DNA of 64,000 bases from Desulfotruncus arcticus DSM 17038 (GCF_900113335.1 NZ_FOOX01000002.1:1-64000), one strand, 5' to 3'; positions 16,410-26,289 are shown, numbered from the stretch's first letter. Numbers and translations: made by a program. The notes: a model not told the origin generated them from the letters alone.

Positions 16410-17300
16410 TTAAGCCCCTTTTTTTATGCTGCGCAGCCACAGGGCCGCCATATTGATTATTAATAATAAAATCACCAGCAGCAAAGCGGTGCCGTAGGCC
16501 TTGGACATGGATACATGCTGGCTGAAAAGTATATATAAATGATATGGCAGGGCCATCACCGGTTCAAACAAGCTGCCGGAGGAATCAGCTGAAATTGCCG
16601 CAGCTGTAACCATTATGGGAGCGGTTGCTCCCGCCGCGTAACCCATAGCCAGCAGCAACCCGCTGATTATGGCCGGCGTTGCCCGGGGAAAAATTATTTT
16701 GCATAATATATACCAGCGGGACACACCCAGCGCGGTGCCCGCCAGGCGATATTGTTCATTAACCGCCAGCAAGGCGTCTCTGGCAGTTATCACAATTACC
16801 GGGAAAATCATAATCCCGAGAGCCAGGCCGCCCGCCAGTAATGATATCCCAAAACCCAGGTGTAATACAAAGAAAGAATAGCCAAACAATCCTGTTATAA
16901 TAGAAGGAACCCCGGCCATGCATTGAATGGTTAGGTTGAGCAAGCCGATAAACTTCGTTTGGCCGGCCTGCTCAGCCAAATATACCGCGGTGATGATACC
17001 CGGCACTGCCGATGCGGCAACGGCGATAAGCACCAGGTAAAAGGTGCCTCTGATGGCGGGAAGCACCCCTCCCTGTGTCCCCAGTGGAAAACCCGCGGGG
17101 GCAGAGGTTATAAATTCCCAGGTCAATGAAGAACCGCCCCGGTACAGCAGGTATGCCAATATACCCAGCAGGATAAAAAGTATAACCAGACCTGAGGCCC
17201 AGAATAAGCTAAGCCAGATTAAATCCCGGAAGCATCGCCGCAGGTTCGCTTTCCCTGTTTTATAATCCGCCGCCCGCGCGGTATATTTAGTAACCGCCAT
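16410..17300 (-). CDS. pstA: Phosphate ABC transporter permease PstA
   Basis: A 296-residue permease with six predicted TM helices. The cytoplasmic EAA-type loop is visible as AGTALGVSRWYILCKIIFP, and GVLPAIRGTFYLV precedes the transporter core. The start overlaps the end of pstC by 14 nt and the stop lies 5 nt before pstB, so translation is coupled along the operon. Membrane channel for phosphate together with PstC. Confidence 0.93.
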   Translation of the reverse strand: MAVTKYTARAADYKTGKANLRRCFRDLIWLSLFWASGLVILFILLGILAYLLYRGGSSLTWEFITSAPAGFPLGTQGGVLPAIRGTFYLVLIAVAASAVPGIITAVYLAEQAGQTKFIGLLNLTIQCMAGVPSIITGLFGYSFFVLHLGFGISLLAGGLALGIMIFPVIVITARDALLAVNEQYRLAGTALGVSRWYILCKIIFPRATPAIISGLLLAMGYAAGATAPIMVTAAAISADSSGSLFEPVMALPYHLYILFSQHVSMSKAYGTALLLVILLLIINMAALWLRSIKKGA

Positions 17301-18195
17301 GTTTATGCACCCCGTTTTTCTTACTGTGCAGCAATATATTTATGAGCATGTTAATGCACATAACAAATGCCAGCAGCACCAAACCTGCTGCAAATAAGGC
17401 CCGGTAATGCAGGCTGCCGGCAACAGAAGTGCCCAACTCCAGTGCAATTAAGGCGGAAATCGGCTCGCCCTTGCCAAACCACGAGGTAGGGAAAAGCAAT
17501 ATGTTGCCGGCCAGCATTAAAACAGCCATTGTTTCACCGGCGGCCCGGCCAAAGGCCAGTATTAAAGCTCCAAGCAGGCCCCTGCTTGCCAGTGGAAGCA
17601 TTACCTTTAGTGCGGCATATTGCCTGGAAACGCCCAAAGCCAGCGCCGCCTGCCTGTATTCCCCCGGTACTGCACGCAAAGCGGCCTCGGAAGTAGCCAC
17701 GATGTAGGGTAGAACCATTACTGTCAGTACCAGTGAAGCGCAAAATAAGGATTCGCCGCTGGCCATATGCCAGGAAGCTTCAAAGTATTTTACCAGCACA
17801 GCGGCACCAAGGAAGCCATAAACCACCGAAGGAATACCTGTAAGTACATTCAGCACCGGCCTGATGATCGCTGCCAGCCAGGTTGGAGCAAATTCTGCTA
17901 AAAATACAGCGCTGCATAACCCAATGGGAGCGGCGAGCAATATCGCTCCCAGAGCTGTCCAGAGGGTACTGCAGATCATTGCCCCCAAACCCAGTAAGGG
18001 TGGGTTGGCCAAAGGGCTCCAATCCAAGCCGCCAATCAACCGGGCCGGCCCCATTGCAGACCATGCCGGCCAACTCTCCCGGGTCATAAAAAAAACAATG
18101 GCCAGCAGCAATAGCATGGCACCGCTGGATACCAGCAAATAAATCAAGCCCGCGAGAGCATTTAACCATAACTGCTGCTTAGTTTTAAATGACAT
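17287..18195 (-). CDS. pstC: Phosphate ABC transporter permease PstC
   Basis: A 302-residue membrane protein with about six TM segments and the PstC-type loop ALALGVSRQYAALKVMLP; GIPSVVYGFLG is a family signature. It forms the phosphate channel with PstA. An inverted repeat at 18219-18246 sits between it and pstS and may reduce transcription into the permease genes relative to the binding protein. Confidence 0.93.
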   Translation of the reverse strand: MSFKTKQQLWLNALAGLIYLLVSSGAMLLLLAIVFFMTRESWPAWSAMGPARLIGGLDWSPLANPPLLGLGAMICSTLWTALGAILLAAPIGLCSAVFLAEFAPTWLAAIIRPVLNVLTGIPSVVYGFLGAAVLVKYFEASWHMASGESLFCASLVLTVMVLPYIVATSEAALRAVPGEYRQAALALGVSRQYAALKVMLPLASRGLLGALILAFGRAAGETMAVLMLAGNILLFPTSWFGKGEPISALIALELGTSVAGSLHYRALFAAGLVLLAFVMCINMLINILLHSKKNGVHKHGGY

Positions 18196-18218
18196 AATCT
18201 ATCACTCTTTTAAATGAT

Positions 18219-18246
18219 TGTGGGTAGTTATTTAAAACTACCCACA
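18219..18246. other. Hairpin between pstS and pstC
   Basis: An 11-bp stem (TGTGGGTAGTT against AACTACCCACA) with a 6-base loop. It has no long T-tract, so it is more likely an RNA-stability or partial attenuation element that favours pstS over pstCAB. Confidence 0.55.
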
Positions 18247-18267
18247 TGATTAAATAATCATAATTTG

Positions 18268-19185
18268 TTAATCAGCGGCAGGGATGAACCCCATTTCCTC
18301 AACTACTTTTAGCCCTTTTTCCGAGAGCAGGTAATTAATAAATAGCTGCTCTTGGGCATTGGGGGTATCTTTGGTGATTAGCAGCAGCGGCCGTGCTATT
18401 TTATATTCCCCGCTGCTGATGGTTGCCAATGTCGGGGTGACCCCATCCACTTTAAGCACACCCAGTTGCCCTTCGTTTTGCTTGACTAAACCAAAAGAAA
18501 CGTAACCCATAGCATTCTGGTTTTCCATTACTTTACCGGCCAGTGCCCCCATTGAAGGCAATTGGATAGCTTCTTTAGAGACCGGAGTTCCTTTCATAAC
18601 TAATTCATCAAATATCTGACTGGCTCCGCCGCCCAAATCCCTTATCGCCAATACAATGGGGTTGTCAGGCAGTTGGGCATCTAGTTCCTTCCAGGTTTTA
18701 ATTTCCCCGGCGAAAATACGTCTTACTTCATCAGTGGTTAAATCCGGTTTTATTTGCATTACCCGGTTCTGAGGATGGACGGATATAGTTAGAGCATCAG
18801 AGCCCAGCTTAAAAATCTTGCCCTCCGGCATTTTTTCTTTTTCTTCATCTTTAATTTCACGCGAAGCCATACCAATGTCAACGGTGCCGTCCAGGGTTGA
18901 ATTAACCCCAAAGCCGGATCCGCCGGTGGACACGAAGATTACGATAGGCTCTTCCGGCAATTCAGCATCCACTTTGTTCCAGGTTTTGTATTCCTCAGTA
19001 AAATCATTGGCGCATTGGGCGATAACCGGCGCCAGGGTGCTGGACCCGCCCACTTTTATGGACTGCCTTTGGCTTACCGTATCACCTGCCTGACCCGTGG
19101 CTTGGGGCTCATTTTGTCCGCAGCCAGCCAGTAAAAACAAGGTCATAATTACCAAAAATAGTGCTAAAAACTTATTTCTCCCCAC
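18268..19185 (-). CDS. pstS: Phosphate-binding lipoprotein PstS
   Basis: A 305-residue substrate-binding protein. The signal peptide ends in the lipobox LLAGC at about residue 22. Phosphate-binding motifs are visible: VGGSSTLAPV, STGGSGFGV, and DIGMASREIKDEE. It catches phosphate outside the membrane for PstCAB. First gene of the operon; the AT-rich segment 19200-19320 should hold the promoter, but I could not recognise a clear Pho box. Confidence 0.93.
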   Translation of the reverse strand: MGRNKFLALFLVIMTLFLLAGCGQNEPQATGQAGDTVSQRQSIKVGGSSTLAPVIAQCANDFTEEYKTWNKVDAELPEEPIVIFVSTGGSGFGVNSTLDGTVDIGMASREIKDEEKEKMPEGKIFKLGSDALTISVHPQNRVMQIKPDLTTDEVRRIFAGEIKTWKELDAQLPDNPIVLAIRDLGGGASQIFDELVMKGTPVSKEAIQLPSMGALAGKVMENQNAMGYVSFGLVKQNEGQLGVLKVDGVTPTLATISSGEYKIARPLLLITKDTPNAQEQLFINYLLSEKGLKVVEEMGFIPAAD

Positions 19186-19469
19186 TATTAATTACCTCCC
19201 CGTTTCCCAATATTATTTTGGCAACTATTTAATTATTTACCATAAGATAAATTGATATGTAAAATAGAATATTTTTATATACTTTGAGTAAACAATTGGT
19301 TTTTTTTATTGTAAGGGCAGCCGCTCAATCAAGCTTATTGGGAAAAAGCAAAAAGGCCGGTCGGTGTGCTGAGCATGGGTATTTTATTTTTTCTAATTTC
19401 GGCAAAAAAAAGGAAATCCTGTATTTGGCTAAGAAAGCATATTATAGTTAAAGTGGGGGGGGGGCTCCT

Positions 19470-20324
19470 ATGAACTACATAGAAATGGTCAATGATGCCA
19501 TACACTATATTGAATCGAATTTGCACCGGAATATATCCTTGCAGGAGTTGGCGTTCCGGTATTACATTTCACCCACCCACTTCCTTCGCATCTTTAAAGC
19601 GGTAACCAATCAGACAGTAAAATCATATATCCTGGGGCGAAAGCTTTCCCAGGCTGCCGTTGCTCTAAAAGAAACGGACCGCAAAGTGGTGGACATTGCC
19701 TTCCAATACGGATTTAATTCACATGAACAGTTCACCCGTGATTTTATAAAAGTATTTCACGTTGCCCCAAGTCTCTTCCGCAAAGAGAGATTGCTGACCC
19801 CGTTAATGGAAAGGTTGGATATCATTGAGCGGGACTTTAAAACCAGAAATAAAAAAATTGTTGTCAACTACTGCTGCCGGGAAATAAAAGAAATTAAATT
19901 GCTGGGCAAGAAGGTTTTTTTAAACCCGGAATGTTTATGCGAAATGGAAGAACTGATCGGCAGGGTTTACGATTTTTACGAGGAGTATTTTGTACGGGGC
20001 ACTGCCAGGCGCTTGTTCAGCGTCGGCTGCAGCGACAGCATAGACCCGTCCCTTAGTTTCTGTTTTTATGGCATGGCCGCGGAGGAGCATAGTGGAGACC
20101 GTTCCGGGCTGGCGGAGATGACTATTCCGGCATCCAGGTACGCCGTATTCGTCTATCCGGATTTTATGGGAGCGGTATTTCGCACGGTACGGAAAGATTT
20201 AGATCAATGGTTCAAGGCTACCGGATTTGCATTTAACCATAACGCCGGTTTTGATTTTTTTGAATTTCATGATGAGGATTACGAACATACCAGAAAGTTT
20301 TATTTGTATGTACCGTTGTTTTAA
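19470..20324 (+). CDS. AraC-family regulator with effector-binding C-terminus
   Basis: Residues 1-105 hold two helix-turn-helix units (SLQELAFRYYISPTHFLRIF and VVDIAFQYGFNSHEQFTRDF) of the MarA/Rob type, here at the N-terminus. Residues about 125-284 look like a GyrI-like effector-binding domain, ending in FYLYVPLF, which is a normal end for that domain. Such proteins sense small drugs or metabolites. It follows a GGGGGGG stretch and stands about 200 bp upstream of the DsrK-like gene on the same strand. Confidence 0.88.
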   Translation: MNYIEMVNDAIHYIESNLHRNISLQELAFRYYISPTHFLRIFKAVTNQTVKSYILGRKLSQAAVALKETDRKVVDIAFQYGFNSHEQFTRDFIKVFHVAPSLFRKERLLTPLMERLDIIERDFKTRNKKIVVNYCCREIKEIKLLGKKVFLNPECLCEMEELIGRVYDFYEEYFVRGTARRLFSVGCSDSIDPSLSFCFYGMAAEEHSGDRSGLAEMTIPASRYAVFVYPDFMGAVFRTVRKDLDQWFKATGFAFNHNAGFDFFEFHDEDYEHTRKFYLYVPLF

Positions 20325-20443
20325 ACTGATTGCCGCAAAAAAGCTCAAGATTTTTTTCTCAATTCAGACTATTATTTTAACCAAAAAGACGGCCATCAAG
20401 ATTTTTAATTTTCAATTGAAGAAAATCAAATCACAACTGAAAT

Positions 20444-20562
20444 TTTACGTTAAACTGCAGCCGGCAAGACCGGTCATGAAATTCCGGTCAGGCTTCGGCC
20501 AGGTCGCTGCCGTGAAGAGGTGAAAATTATGCCAATGTATAAAGGAATGGTACAACCGGTTA
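20444..20562 (+). repeat. 119-bp repeat, copy 1 (leader and start of DsrK-like gene)
   Basis: This stretch matches 35105-35223 over 119 bp without gaps and with about 10 differences by my count. It covers 85 bp of leader and the first 11 codons of the DsrK-like gene. Inside it GACCGG and CCGGTC form a hairpin that is identical in both copies. Confidence 0.88.
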
Positions 20563-21911
20563 GGGCTACACCGGATGAAATGCGAAAAATCCATATTGAA
20601 CCGGTGCCTGAAGAGGAAAAACCACAAAAAGCACTGGAATTACTGGATCAAATTCGCAAAAAGTTTCGTTCGTTCGTTTTCGCCATGGAGTCCTGCACTA
20701 AGTGCGGTCAATGTGCCGAAAACTGCCATACCTATCTTGGCACCGGGGACCACAATAATATCCCAACCAACCGGGCGGAACTAATCCGAAAAATTTATAG
20801 ACGCTACTTTACCCTGGAGGGTCGTTGGTTCGGCAAACTGGTGGGGGCGGAGGATATCAGTCTGGATGTTATTGAACAATGGTACTCCTACTTTTACCAG
20901 TGCAGCCAGTGCCGGCGCTGCGCACATGTTTGCCCATTCGGCATTGACACCTGCGAGGTAACCTTTATCGGCCGCCAGCTGCTGCATTGGCTGGGTATTA
21001 CCCCCAAACTGCACGCCAGCGTTGGCGCAGCTATGGAAAGGGTCGGTAACCATACAAATTTCCCCAAACCCGGCATTGTTGACACTCTGGAATTTATGTC
21101 CGAGGAAATCATGGACGAATTTGGTGTGGAAGTAGATTTTCCAGTCGATAAGCCTGCATCCGACATCATGTATATCCCCTCGTCAGCGGATTTTATGCTC
21201 AATCACTATACTTTAATGGGCGCAGGCATGTACTTTAACTATATTGGTGCCAACTGGACCATTCCCAGCGCTGTTACCGAGGCCGGCAATTTCGGTCTAT
21301 TGTTTGACCAGTATTACACGCAGCGGCATAATGTTATGCGCCTGCTAAATGCGGCCCAGGAGCTGGGTGTGAAAAAGATCGTCTGGGGAGAATGCGGTCA
21401 CGGTTGGCGGGCGGCTAAGATGTACATCCCCTCTTTGGCGGACAGGCCGGTAATATGGCCCATCACTCATATCCATGACGAAATTGCCGCAATGATCCGT
21501 AACAAAGAATTAAAACTTGACCCGTCCAAAAACTCAACGCCCGTGACACTGCACGACCCATGCAACTACGTGCGGGCCTGCGGCTTAAATGAAAACATGC
21601 GCGTCATTATGCATGCGGTGACCACCGACTTCAGGGAAATGACGCCCCATGGTATGGATAACTTTTGCTGTGGCGGTGGTTCAGGTATCCTGTTTGACGA
21701 TCCGGAAATGTACCAGCGCCGGATTCTGCTTAGCAAGAAAAAGGCCGAACAGGTGCGGGCCACAGGGGTGGGTAAAGACGGCAACGGTATCCTTTGCGCG
21801 CCATGCTCCATTTGTAAAGCTCAGCTTTATCCCATGGTGGAGGAGCATGAGCTGGGTGTGGAAGTTAAAGGCCTGGTCGACCTCGTTGGCAAGGCTCTGG
21901 TTTGGAGTTGA
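20529..21911 (+). CDS. DsrK/HdrD-like Fe-S oxidoreductase
   Basis: A 460-residue cytoplasmic protein. Two 4Fe-4S motifs are seen near the N-terminus (CTKCGQCAENC and CSQCRRCAHVCP) and two Cys-rich CCG-type blocks further on (WGECGHGW, and HDPCNYVRACG with NFCCGGGSG and CAPCSICK). This is the plan of DsrK, TmcB and HdrD, which pass electrons between menaquinol-linked membrane partners and disulfide substrates. No gene for a DsrM-like cytochrome or other Dsr subunit is adjacent. ATG at 20529 follows GAGGTGAAAATT. The name DsrK is from resemblance; another member of the group is possible. Confidence 0.85.
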   Translation: MPMYKGMVQPVRATPDEMRKIHIEPVPEEEKPQKALELLDQIRKKFRSFVFAMESCTKCGQCAENCHTYLGTGDHNNIPTNRAELIRKIYRRYFTLEGRWFGKLVGAEDISLDVIEQWYSYFYQCSQCRRCAHVCPFGIDTCEVTFIGRQLLHWLGITPKLHASVGAAMERVGNHTNFPKPGIVDTLEFMSEEIMDEFGVEVDFPVDKPASDIMYIPSSADFMLNHYTLMGAGMYFNYIGANWTIPSAVTEAGNFGLLFDQYYTQRHNVMRLLNAAQELGVKKIVWGECGHGWRAAKMYIPSLADRPVIWPITHIHDEIAAMIRNKELKLDPSKNSTPVTLHDPCNYVRACGLNENMRVIMHAVTTDFREMTPHGMDNFCCGGGSGILFDDPEMYQRRILLSKKKAEQVRATGVGKDGNGILCAPCSICKAQLYPMVEEHELGVEVKGLVDLVGKALVWS

Positions 21912-21913
21912 TA

Positions 21914-22087
21914 ATGCCGCAAGAAACAGCCCCCCTGTTGAAGGAATTGGATGATGCCGCTTCCGAGCCCATCCGGTTCCGCCCCCCGGGCAAGGTCGAG
22001 CTTTTAGGCGCTTTCTTGGCCGGTCGCTGGTGCTGCGACTCACAGGCGCGATCAGGATTCTGTAAAAGCTGCCATTGGATTTCATGA
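21914..22087 (+). CDS. Short hypothetical or truncated protein
   Basis: A 57-residue frame begins 2 nt after the DsrK-like stop (MPQETAPLLKELDDAASEP). The beginning looks like real coding sequence, but the second half (RWCCDSQARSGFCKSCHW) does not, so it may be the start of a gene broken by a deletion or frameshift. No family recognised. Confidence 0.35.
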   Translation: MPQETAPLLKELDDAASEPIRFRPPGKVELLGAFLAGRWCCDSQARSGFCKSCHWIS

Positions 22088-22145
22088 TGAAATTGATAAT
22101 ACCGCCGCTGCTGCAGGCGGAAAAGGTTACGAGCACTATTCAATG

Positions 22146-22173
22146 AGACTTCCACAAAACGGAAGTCTTTTTC
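22146..22173 (+). terminator. Terminator
   Basis: AGACTTCC and GGAAGTCT pair across a 7-base loop and are followed by TTTTTC. It would end the DsrK-like transcript. The interval from here to 22446 shows no gene. Confidence 0.8.
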
Positions 22174-22446
22174 ATTACCTCTTTTCCATGGATTTGATAT
22201 AGTTTATCTTGCATAACTTTATATTCCTTTTAACGTCTCGACACATGTGGAAACATGCGTACTTTTGTCGAAAGTATGAGAAGTGGGAAGCCAACAAAAA
22301 TGGCTGAATGACCAGCGATAGTGAATCCCTAAGTTGCTCTAATTATTGTAAATTTATATCGATCGAGGCATTAAAAATTTTTATTGTAGAGCCGATATTA
22401 TAATATATATAGAAAAGAATGTAAGAAGTGAGGTGCGGCGTCAATT

Positions 22447-23977
22447 ATGGCAGAAATAGCATACAAAACAGGATTGATTGGAACTAAATATAGTAAGCCG
22501 GGAATTAATCAGTATTTGATTTCCCGCCGGCGCTTGCATCAAAGATTGGATAATTCATTGATTTGCAAACTTACTTTAGTAACAGCTCCTGCGGGCTATG
22601 GCAAGACTACGGCCGTTCTTGACTGGCTGGAGAAATGCGGTTTGTCTGCGGCGTGGGTGTCGGTGGATTCCTACGACAATAACCCCGTGGTGTTCTGGCG
22701 ATACGTATGTACTGCACTAGATGGCATTTCCGACGGTCTTAGTAAAGACACGGAATATGTTTTTTCCTCTCTGGAGCTGTTGAAAGCAAATATACATATC
22801 AACATTCTCATCGACCGGCTGTCAGGGGTTCAATCCGACTTCCTGCTTGTGCTGGATGATCTTCATTTGATTACCGATTCTTCTATTTTGCAAGGGCTGT
22901 CCTACCTGATTGACTATCTACCCGCAAAAATGCACCTGATTTTTATCAGCCGGATGGGGCCGGAGCTTGAACTGGCCAGGCATAGAATCAAGTGGCAGGC
23001 ACAGGGGCTGGAGGAAAAAGATTTGCGCTTTGGAAAGGAAGAGATTTTCCTTTTTTATCAGGCAAGGGGTTATACTCTTGAAAACGATGATGTGAAAAAG
23101 GTGGAGACCTATACTGAAGGATGGGCTGCAGCCCTGGTTGCGGTCGCTATGTCCATGGAGGATGCCGGGGGAGGCAATGATGTTATTGCCTCCCTTACCC
23201 GGTCAAGCCGTGATATAGAACAATATCTCCTAGATGAGGTGATCAGCACTTGGCCGCCGGAAAAAAGGGCTTTTGCCATGAAAACCTGTATTTTGGATAT
23301 GCTTTCAGAAGCTTTGTGCAATGCCGTTACTGAAGAAGACAATGGACGCCGTATGTTGAATGAAATCAATGAAGGAAGCGGTTTCCTTATTACTTTGGAT
23401 GAGCAAAACCGGGAGTACAAATATCATCCTCTATTTAAAAGCCTTCTTTACAGGCTCCTTTCCGAAACTGTCCCGGAGGAAATTGCAGATCTGCATATTA
23501 AGGCTGCACGCTGGTTCCGGGAGCACGGCTTCATGCCGGATGCCATTGAACACTTGCTGCGCGGCGGCTCATACCGGGAAGCCCTTGAAATGATAGAACA
23601 CCGGATTGATCATTTGATCAACAGAAACGATTTCGGTATGCTGCTGTCGTGGATAGAACGCCTGCCGGTCGAGTTTAAGGATAACAGCTTCAAGATAGCT
23701 GTTATTTATGCGCTGTATTATGCGGAAACCGGCCGGTATGATTTGTCGCGGCAATGGATTAAAAGAATGAAAACGTTAAAGGATGATAATCAATATGCTT
23801 CCAGTCCCGGTTGGAACAGCTATAGCCGGACGGTATGCACTTTGGTTGAGGTTAACCTGCTTATCAGAGAAGGCAATGTCGAGTACCTGCCACACAGGGA
23901 ATATATACAGCAAGCTGGGAGTAAAAAACCGCGCCCAATGTGTGAAGCTGGTCCGTGAAACAGGCCTGCTGAAATGA
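22447..23977 (+). pseudogene. MalT/LuxR-type ATPase regulator with deleted C-terminus
   Basis: The first 480 codons encode the N-terminal part of a MalT-like STAND regulator: P-loop APAGYGKTT at about residue 50, LVLDDLH (Walker B), and the start of the helical repeats. Normal members have about 850-900 residues and end in a LuxR helix-turn-helix. Here the frame runs into a stop at 23956, while another frame over about 23900-23977 encodes NIYSKLGVKNRAQCVKLVRE, which is the last helix of the LuxR domain. A deletion of most of the repeats and of the DNA-reading helix with a frameshift explains this. The gene cannot work as an activator. Confidence 0.82.
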
Positions 23978-24298
23978 CCTGACATGTCGTTGATAAAATT
24001 CATAGCGATACTACTGGTAAGATACATGCATAACCTGCATGTGACGTACTTTGGTACGATGCGAGGTTTCCTAATTGTATGCTACCATAAAAATATTTAA
24101 TAGTGGCAATAGGTTGTCTAAGGGTTGCATTGATATACTGACTGAAATGTATTATCCCCTTGTTGGAATAACTACAATGAATGTACAGGCGGCATTGGCA
24201 GGGCAGACAGTAAAATTCCAGAACAGCTCAATAATGAGCAGTGCCAAGGAATGAAAGGAACATGTTAACAAAGTATATGGGGGGAAGGAGGTGCTTTT
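23978..24298. other. Upstream region of the surface operon
   Basis: No gene is visible in this 321-base interval. It should hold the promoter of the collar/discoidin/SLH genes; TTGCAT near 24125 with TGTATT 17 bases downstream is a weak sigma-A-like candidate. A strong GGAAGGAGGTG site ends it. Confidence 0.4.
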
Positions 24299-24541
24299 AT
24301 GGATCCATTACTTGGTGATCTCGAGCTTTTCCCCTATGGCTTTGCGCCGGCACACTGGATGGAATGCGCAGGACAGATTTTGGGCATCAGCCAAAACCAA
24401 GCGCTTTACTCACTCATTGGCACAACCTTCGGGGGAAACGGCACGACAACTTTCATGCTGCCGAACATCCCGGAAGATAAATGCCCTTATGGAATGCGTT
24501 ATTATATCTGCATTCAGGGTATGTACCCTTCCAGAAATTAA
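24299..24541 (+). CDS. Mini tail-collar domain protein 1
   Basis: An 80-residue protein that is little more than one phage tail collar domain: GDLELFPYGFAPAHWMECAG, LYSLIGTTFGGNGTTTF, LPNI, and an end with YYICIQG. The family (tail fibre/microcystin-dependent proteins) is usually about 150-200 residues. It has no signal peptide. A strong GGAAGGAGGTG site precedes the ATG. It and the next gene are the same length and about half identical. Confidence 0.85.
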   Translation: MDPLLGDLELFPYGFAPAHWMECAGQILGISQNQALYSLIGTTFGGNGTTTFMLPNIPEDKCPYGMRYYICIQGMYPSRN

Positions 24542-24573
24542 TCATTTAATTAAAGTATTAGGAGGTCAATGAC

Positions 24574-24816
24574 ATGGATTATTTTATAGGTCAAATCGTA
24601 TCATTCCCATATTCCTTCACACCCATGGGGTGGATAAAGTGTGACGGGACACTTCTCAACATCCAGCAGAACACAGCTCTTTTTTCTCTGATAGGTAATA
24701 AATTCGGAGGCAACGGAACGACCACTTTTGCAGTTCCAAACCTCATAGGCGCGGAGCCGGTACCCGGTATGAACTATTATATGTGCACGTCAGGCATTTA
24801 CCCAACGAGGGATTAA
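24574..24816 (+). CDS. Mini tail-collar domain protein 2
   Basis: An 80-residue paralogue of the previous protein, aligned end to end without gaps; I count 41 identical residues. Conserved parts are FPYSFTPMGWIKCDG, LFSLIGNKFGGNGTTTF, VPNL and the YY-C-G-YP-R end. AGGAGGTC precedes the start. The two probably form a hetero-oligomer such as a trimeric tip, by analogy with collar proteins. Confidence 0.85.
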   Translation: MDYFIGQIVSFPYSFTPMGWIKCDGTLLNIQQNTALFSLIGNKFGGNGTTTFAVPNLIGAEPVPGMNYYMCTSGIYPTRD

Positions 24817-24890
24817 TTTAGCTTGCGGTCCCGCACTTTGTATAAATAGGATAAGAAGGTGCGGGAGAGCAAACGGAAAGGATAGTGATT

Positions 24891-26213
24891 ATGGGAAATA
24901 TCGCTTTAAGTAAAATTGCGACTGCCAGCAGCTATGTGCTTCCCTTTAGCCCCAACAAAGCAGTTGACGGCTTTACGGCCCCGCTTAACAGATGGGTGTG
25001 CAACAGCGTCAGCACTGCTTACCCGGGCTGGCTGATGGTGGATATGGGTTCGCAGAAATTTGTAAACCGCTGGGTGGTAAAACACATGTGCGTCGGCGGC
25101 TTTACACCGTCACAGAACTATGCCAACAGGGACTACAAGCTCCAGGGCAGCAATGACAGTGTAAGCTGGATGGATATAGATACCGTAACCGGCAACACGC
25201 AAAGCACTACCGACAGGACCACGGCAATTGTAAGTTTCAGGTATTACAGGGTGTCTGTAACAAGCGGCCTGAACGCCAACAAAGGCCTTGCTTCCATAGA
25301 GGAGCTTGAGATATACGAAGCACCGGTGCCGTTCCTTACCAACCTGACACTGAGCAGCGGCACACTGAATCCTGCCTTTAACAGCACCGTATATAACTAT
25401 ACTGCAAGTGTCGGATATGATGTGACCAGCATAACGGTAACGGCCACTTCGGGTGGAACAGCCTCCACCATGACCGTAAACGGCGTGACAACAACTTCCG
25501 GTCAGCCCTCTGCTCCAATAAGCCTGAATGTGGGAGCAAATACCGTGACAGTGCAGTTAACCTCGCCGGGCGTACCTGTGCAGACCTATACCGTGGCAGT
25601 TACCCGGGCCAGCAGTCCGTATCTGACGAATATTACCTTTGATAAGGGGTCGCTGGCAACTCCATTTGAAAAAAATACATTGACTTATAATGCAAATATT
25701 CAATATGACGGCACCCAGGTTTATGTAACACCAACAGCAGAGGATCCGGCGGCAGCCATCACGGTAAACGGCTCTCCTGCCACAAGCGGCGTGCCGTTCG
25801 GTCCGATAGCCATGCCGAACATAGGAAATAATGCGGCTATTACCATTGTAGTTACATCCAAGCAGGGTGCTGACAGCCGGACATACACCATCACACCGAC
25901 ACGGGCAAGCGATTGCTATCTATCGGGGCTGCTGATTGTAGGAATAAGGGGCGGTGGACTGACGCCTGCCTTCGATAGGGCTACTTACGCATACACATCA
26001 AATGTAGCCAACTCGGTGGCTTCCGTACAGATACAGGCAACGGCTGAAAATGGAGGAAATATTACGGTAAATGGAATTTCCGTGCAAAGTGGACAGCCTT
26101 CTCAACCCATCAACCTGCAAGTGTCAACAAACCTTGTAACTGTTGTATGCAGTTCCGAAACAGGTGTCGATTCCAAAACATATGAAATAACAATTACCAG
26201 GGCGGCACAGTAA
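24891..26213 (+). CDS. Discoidin (F5/8 type C) and cadherin-like beta-sandwich protein
   Basis: A 440-residue protein. Residues 1-145 form an F5/8 type C (discoidin) domain: IALSKIATASS, KAVDGF, WLMVDMG, YKLQGSND, YYRVSV, ELEIYE. Three cadherin-like beta-sandwich domains follow (about 150-245, 246-342, 343-440), each ending in TYTVAVTRA-like strands. Such domains bind carbohydrates and build stalks. ATG at 24891 is preceded by GGAAAGG. No signal peptide is seen, which is odd for a surface protein and matches the collar proteins before it. Confidence 0.85.
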   Translation: MGNIALSKIATASSYVLPFSPNKAVDGFTAPLNRWVCNSVSTAYPGWLMVDMGSQKFVNRWVVKHMCVGGFTPSQNYANRDYKLQGSNDSVSWMDIDTVTGNTQSTTDRTTAIVSFRYYRVSVTSGLNANKGLASIEELEIYEAPVPFLTNLTLSSGTLNPAFNSTVYNYTASVGYDVTSITVTATSGGTASTMTVNGVTTTSGQPSAPISLNVGANTVTVQLTSPGVPVQTYTVAVTRASSPYLTNITFDKGSLATPFEKNTLTYNANIQYDGTQVYVTPTAEDPAAAITVNGSPATSGVPFGPIAMPNIGNNAAITIVVTSKQGADSRTYTITPTRASDCYLSGLLIVGIRGGGLTPAFDRATYAYTSNVANSVASVQIQATAENGGNITVNGISVQSGQPSQPINLQVSTNLVTVVCSSETGVDSKTYEITITRAAQ

Positions 26214-26222
26214 TTCTCTTGG

Positions 26223-26257
26223 ATATAAAACCTGCAATACACCTGCAGGTTTTATAT
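26223..26257. terminator. Intercistronic hairpin
   Basis: Fourteen perfect base pairs (ATATAAAACCTGCA against TGCAGGTTTTATAT, 7-base loop) lie between the discoidin gene and the SLH gene, followed by GGTTTTTT. It may partly terminate the transcript before the SLH gene. Confidence 0.7.
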
Positions 26258-26289
26258 GGTTTTTTACAAAGTTTTGCGGAGGATATTTT

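Noticed and set aside
20227-20523. A 98-residue frame between the AraC and DsrK-like genes
   Set aside because: It begins inside the AraC gene, is Lys/Ile-rich from AT-rich DNA, and runs through the leader repeat.
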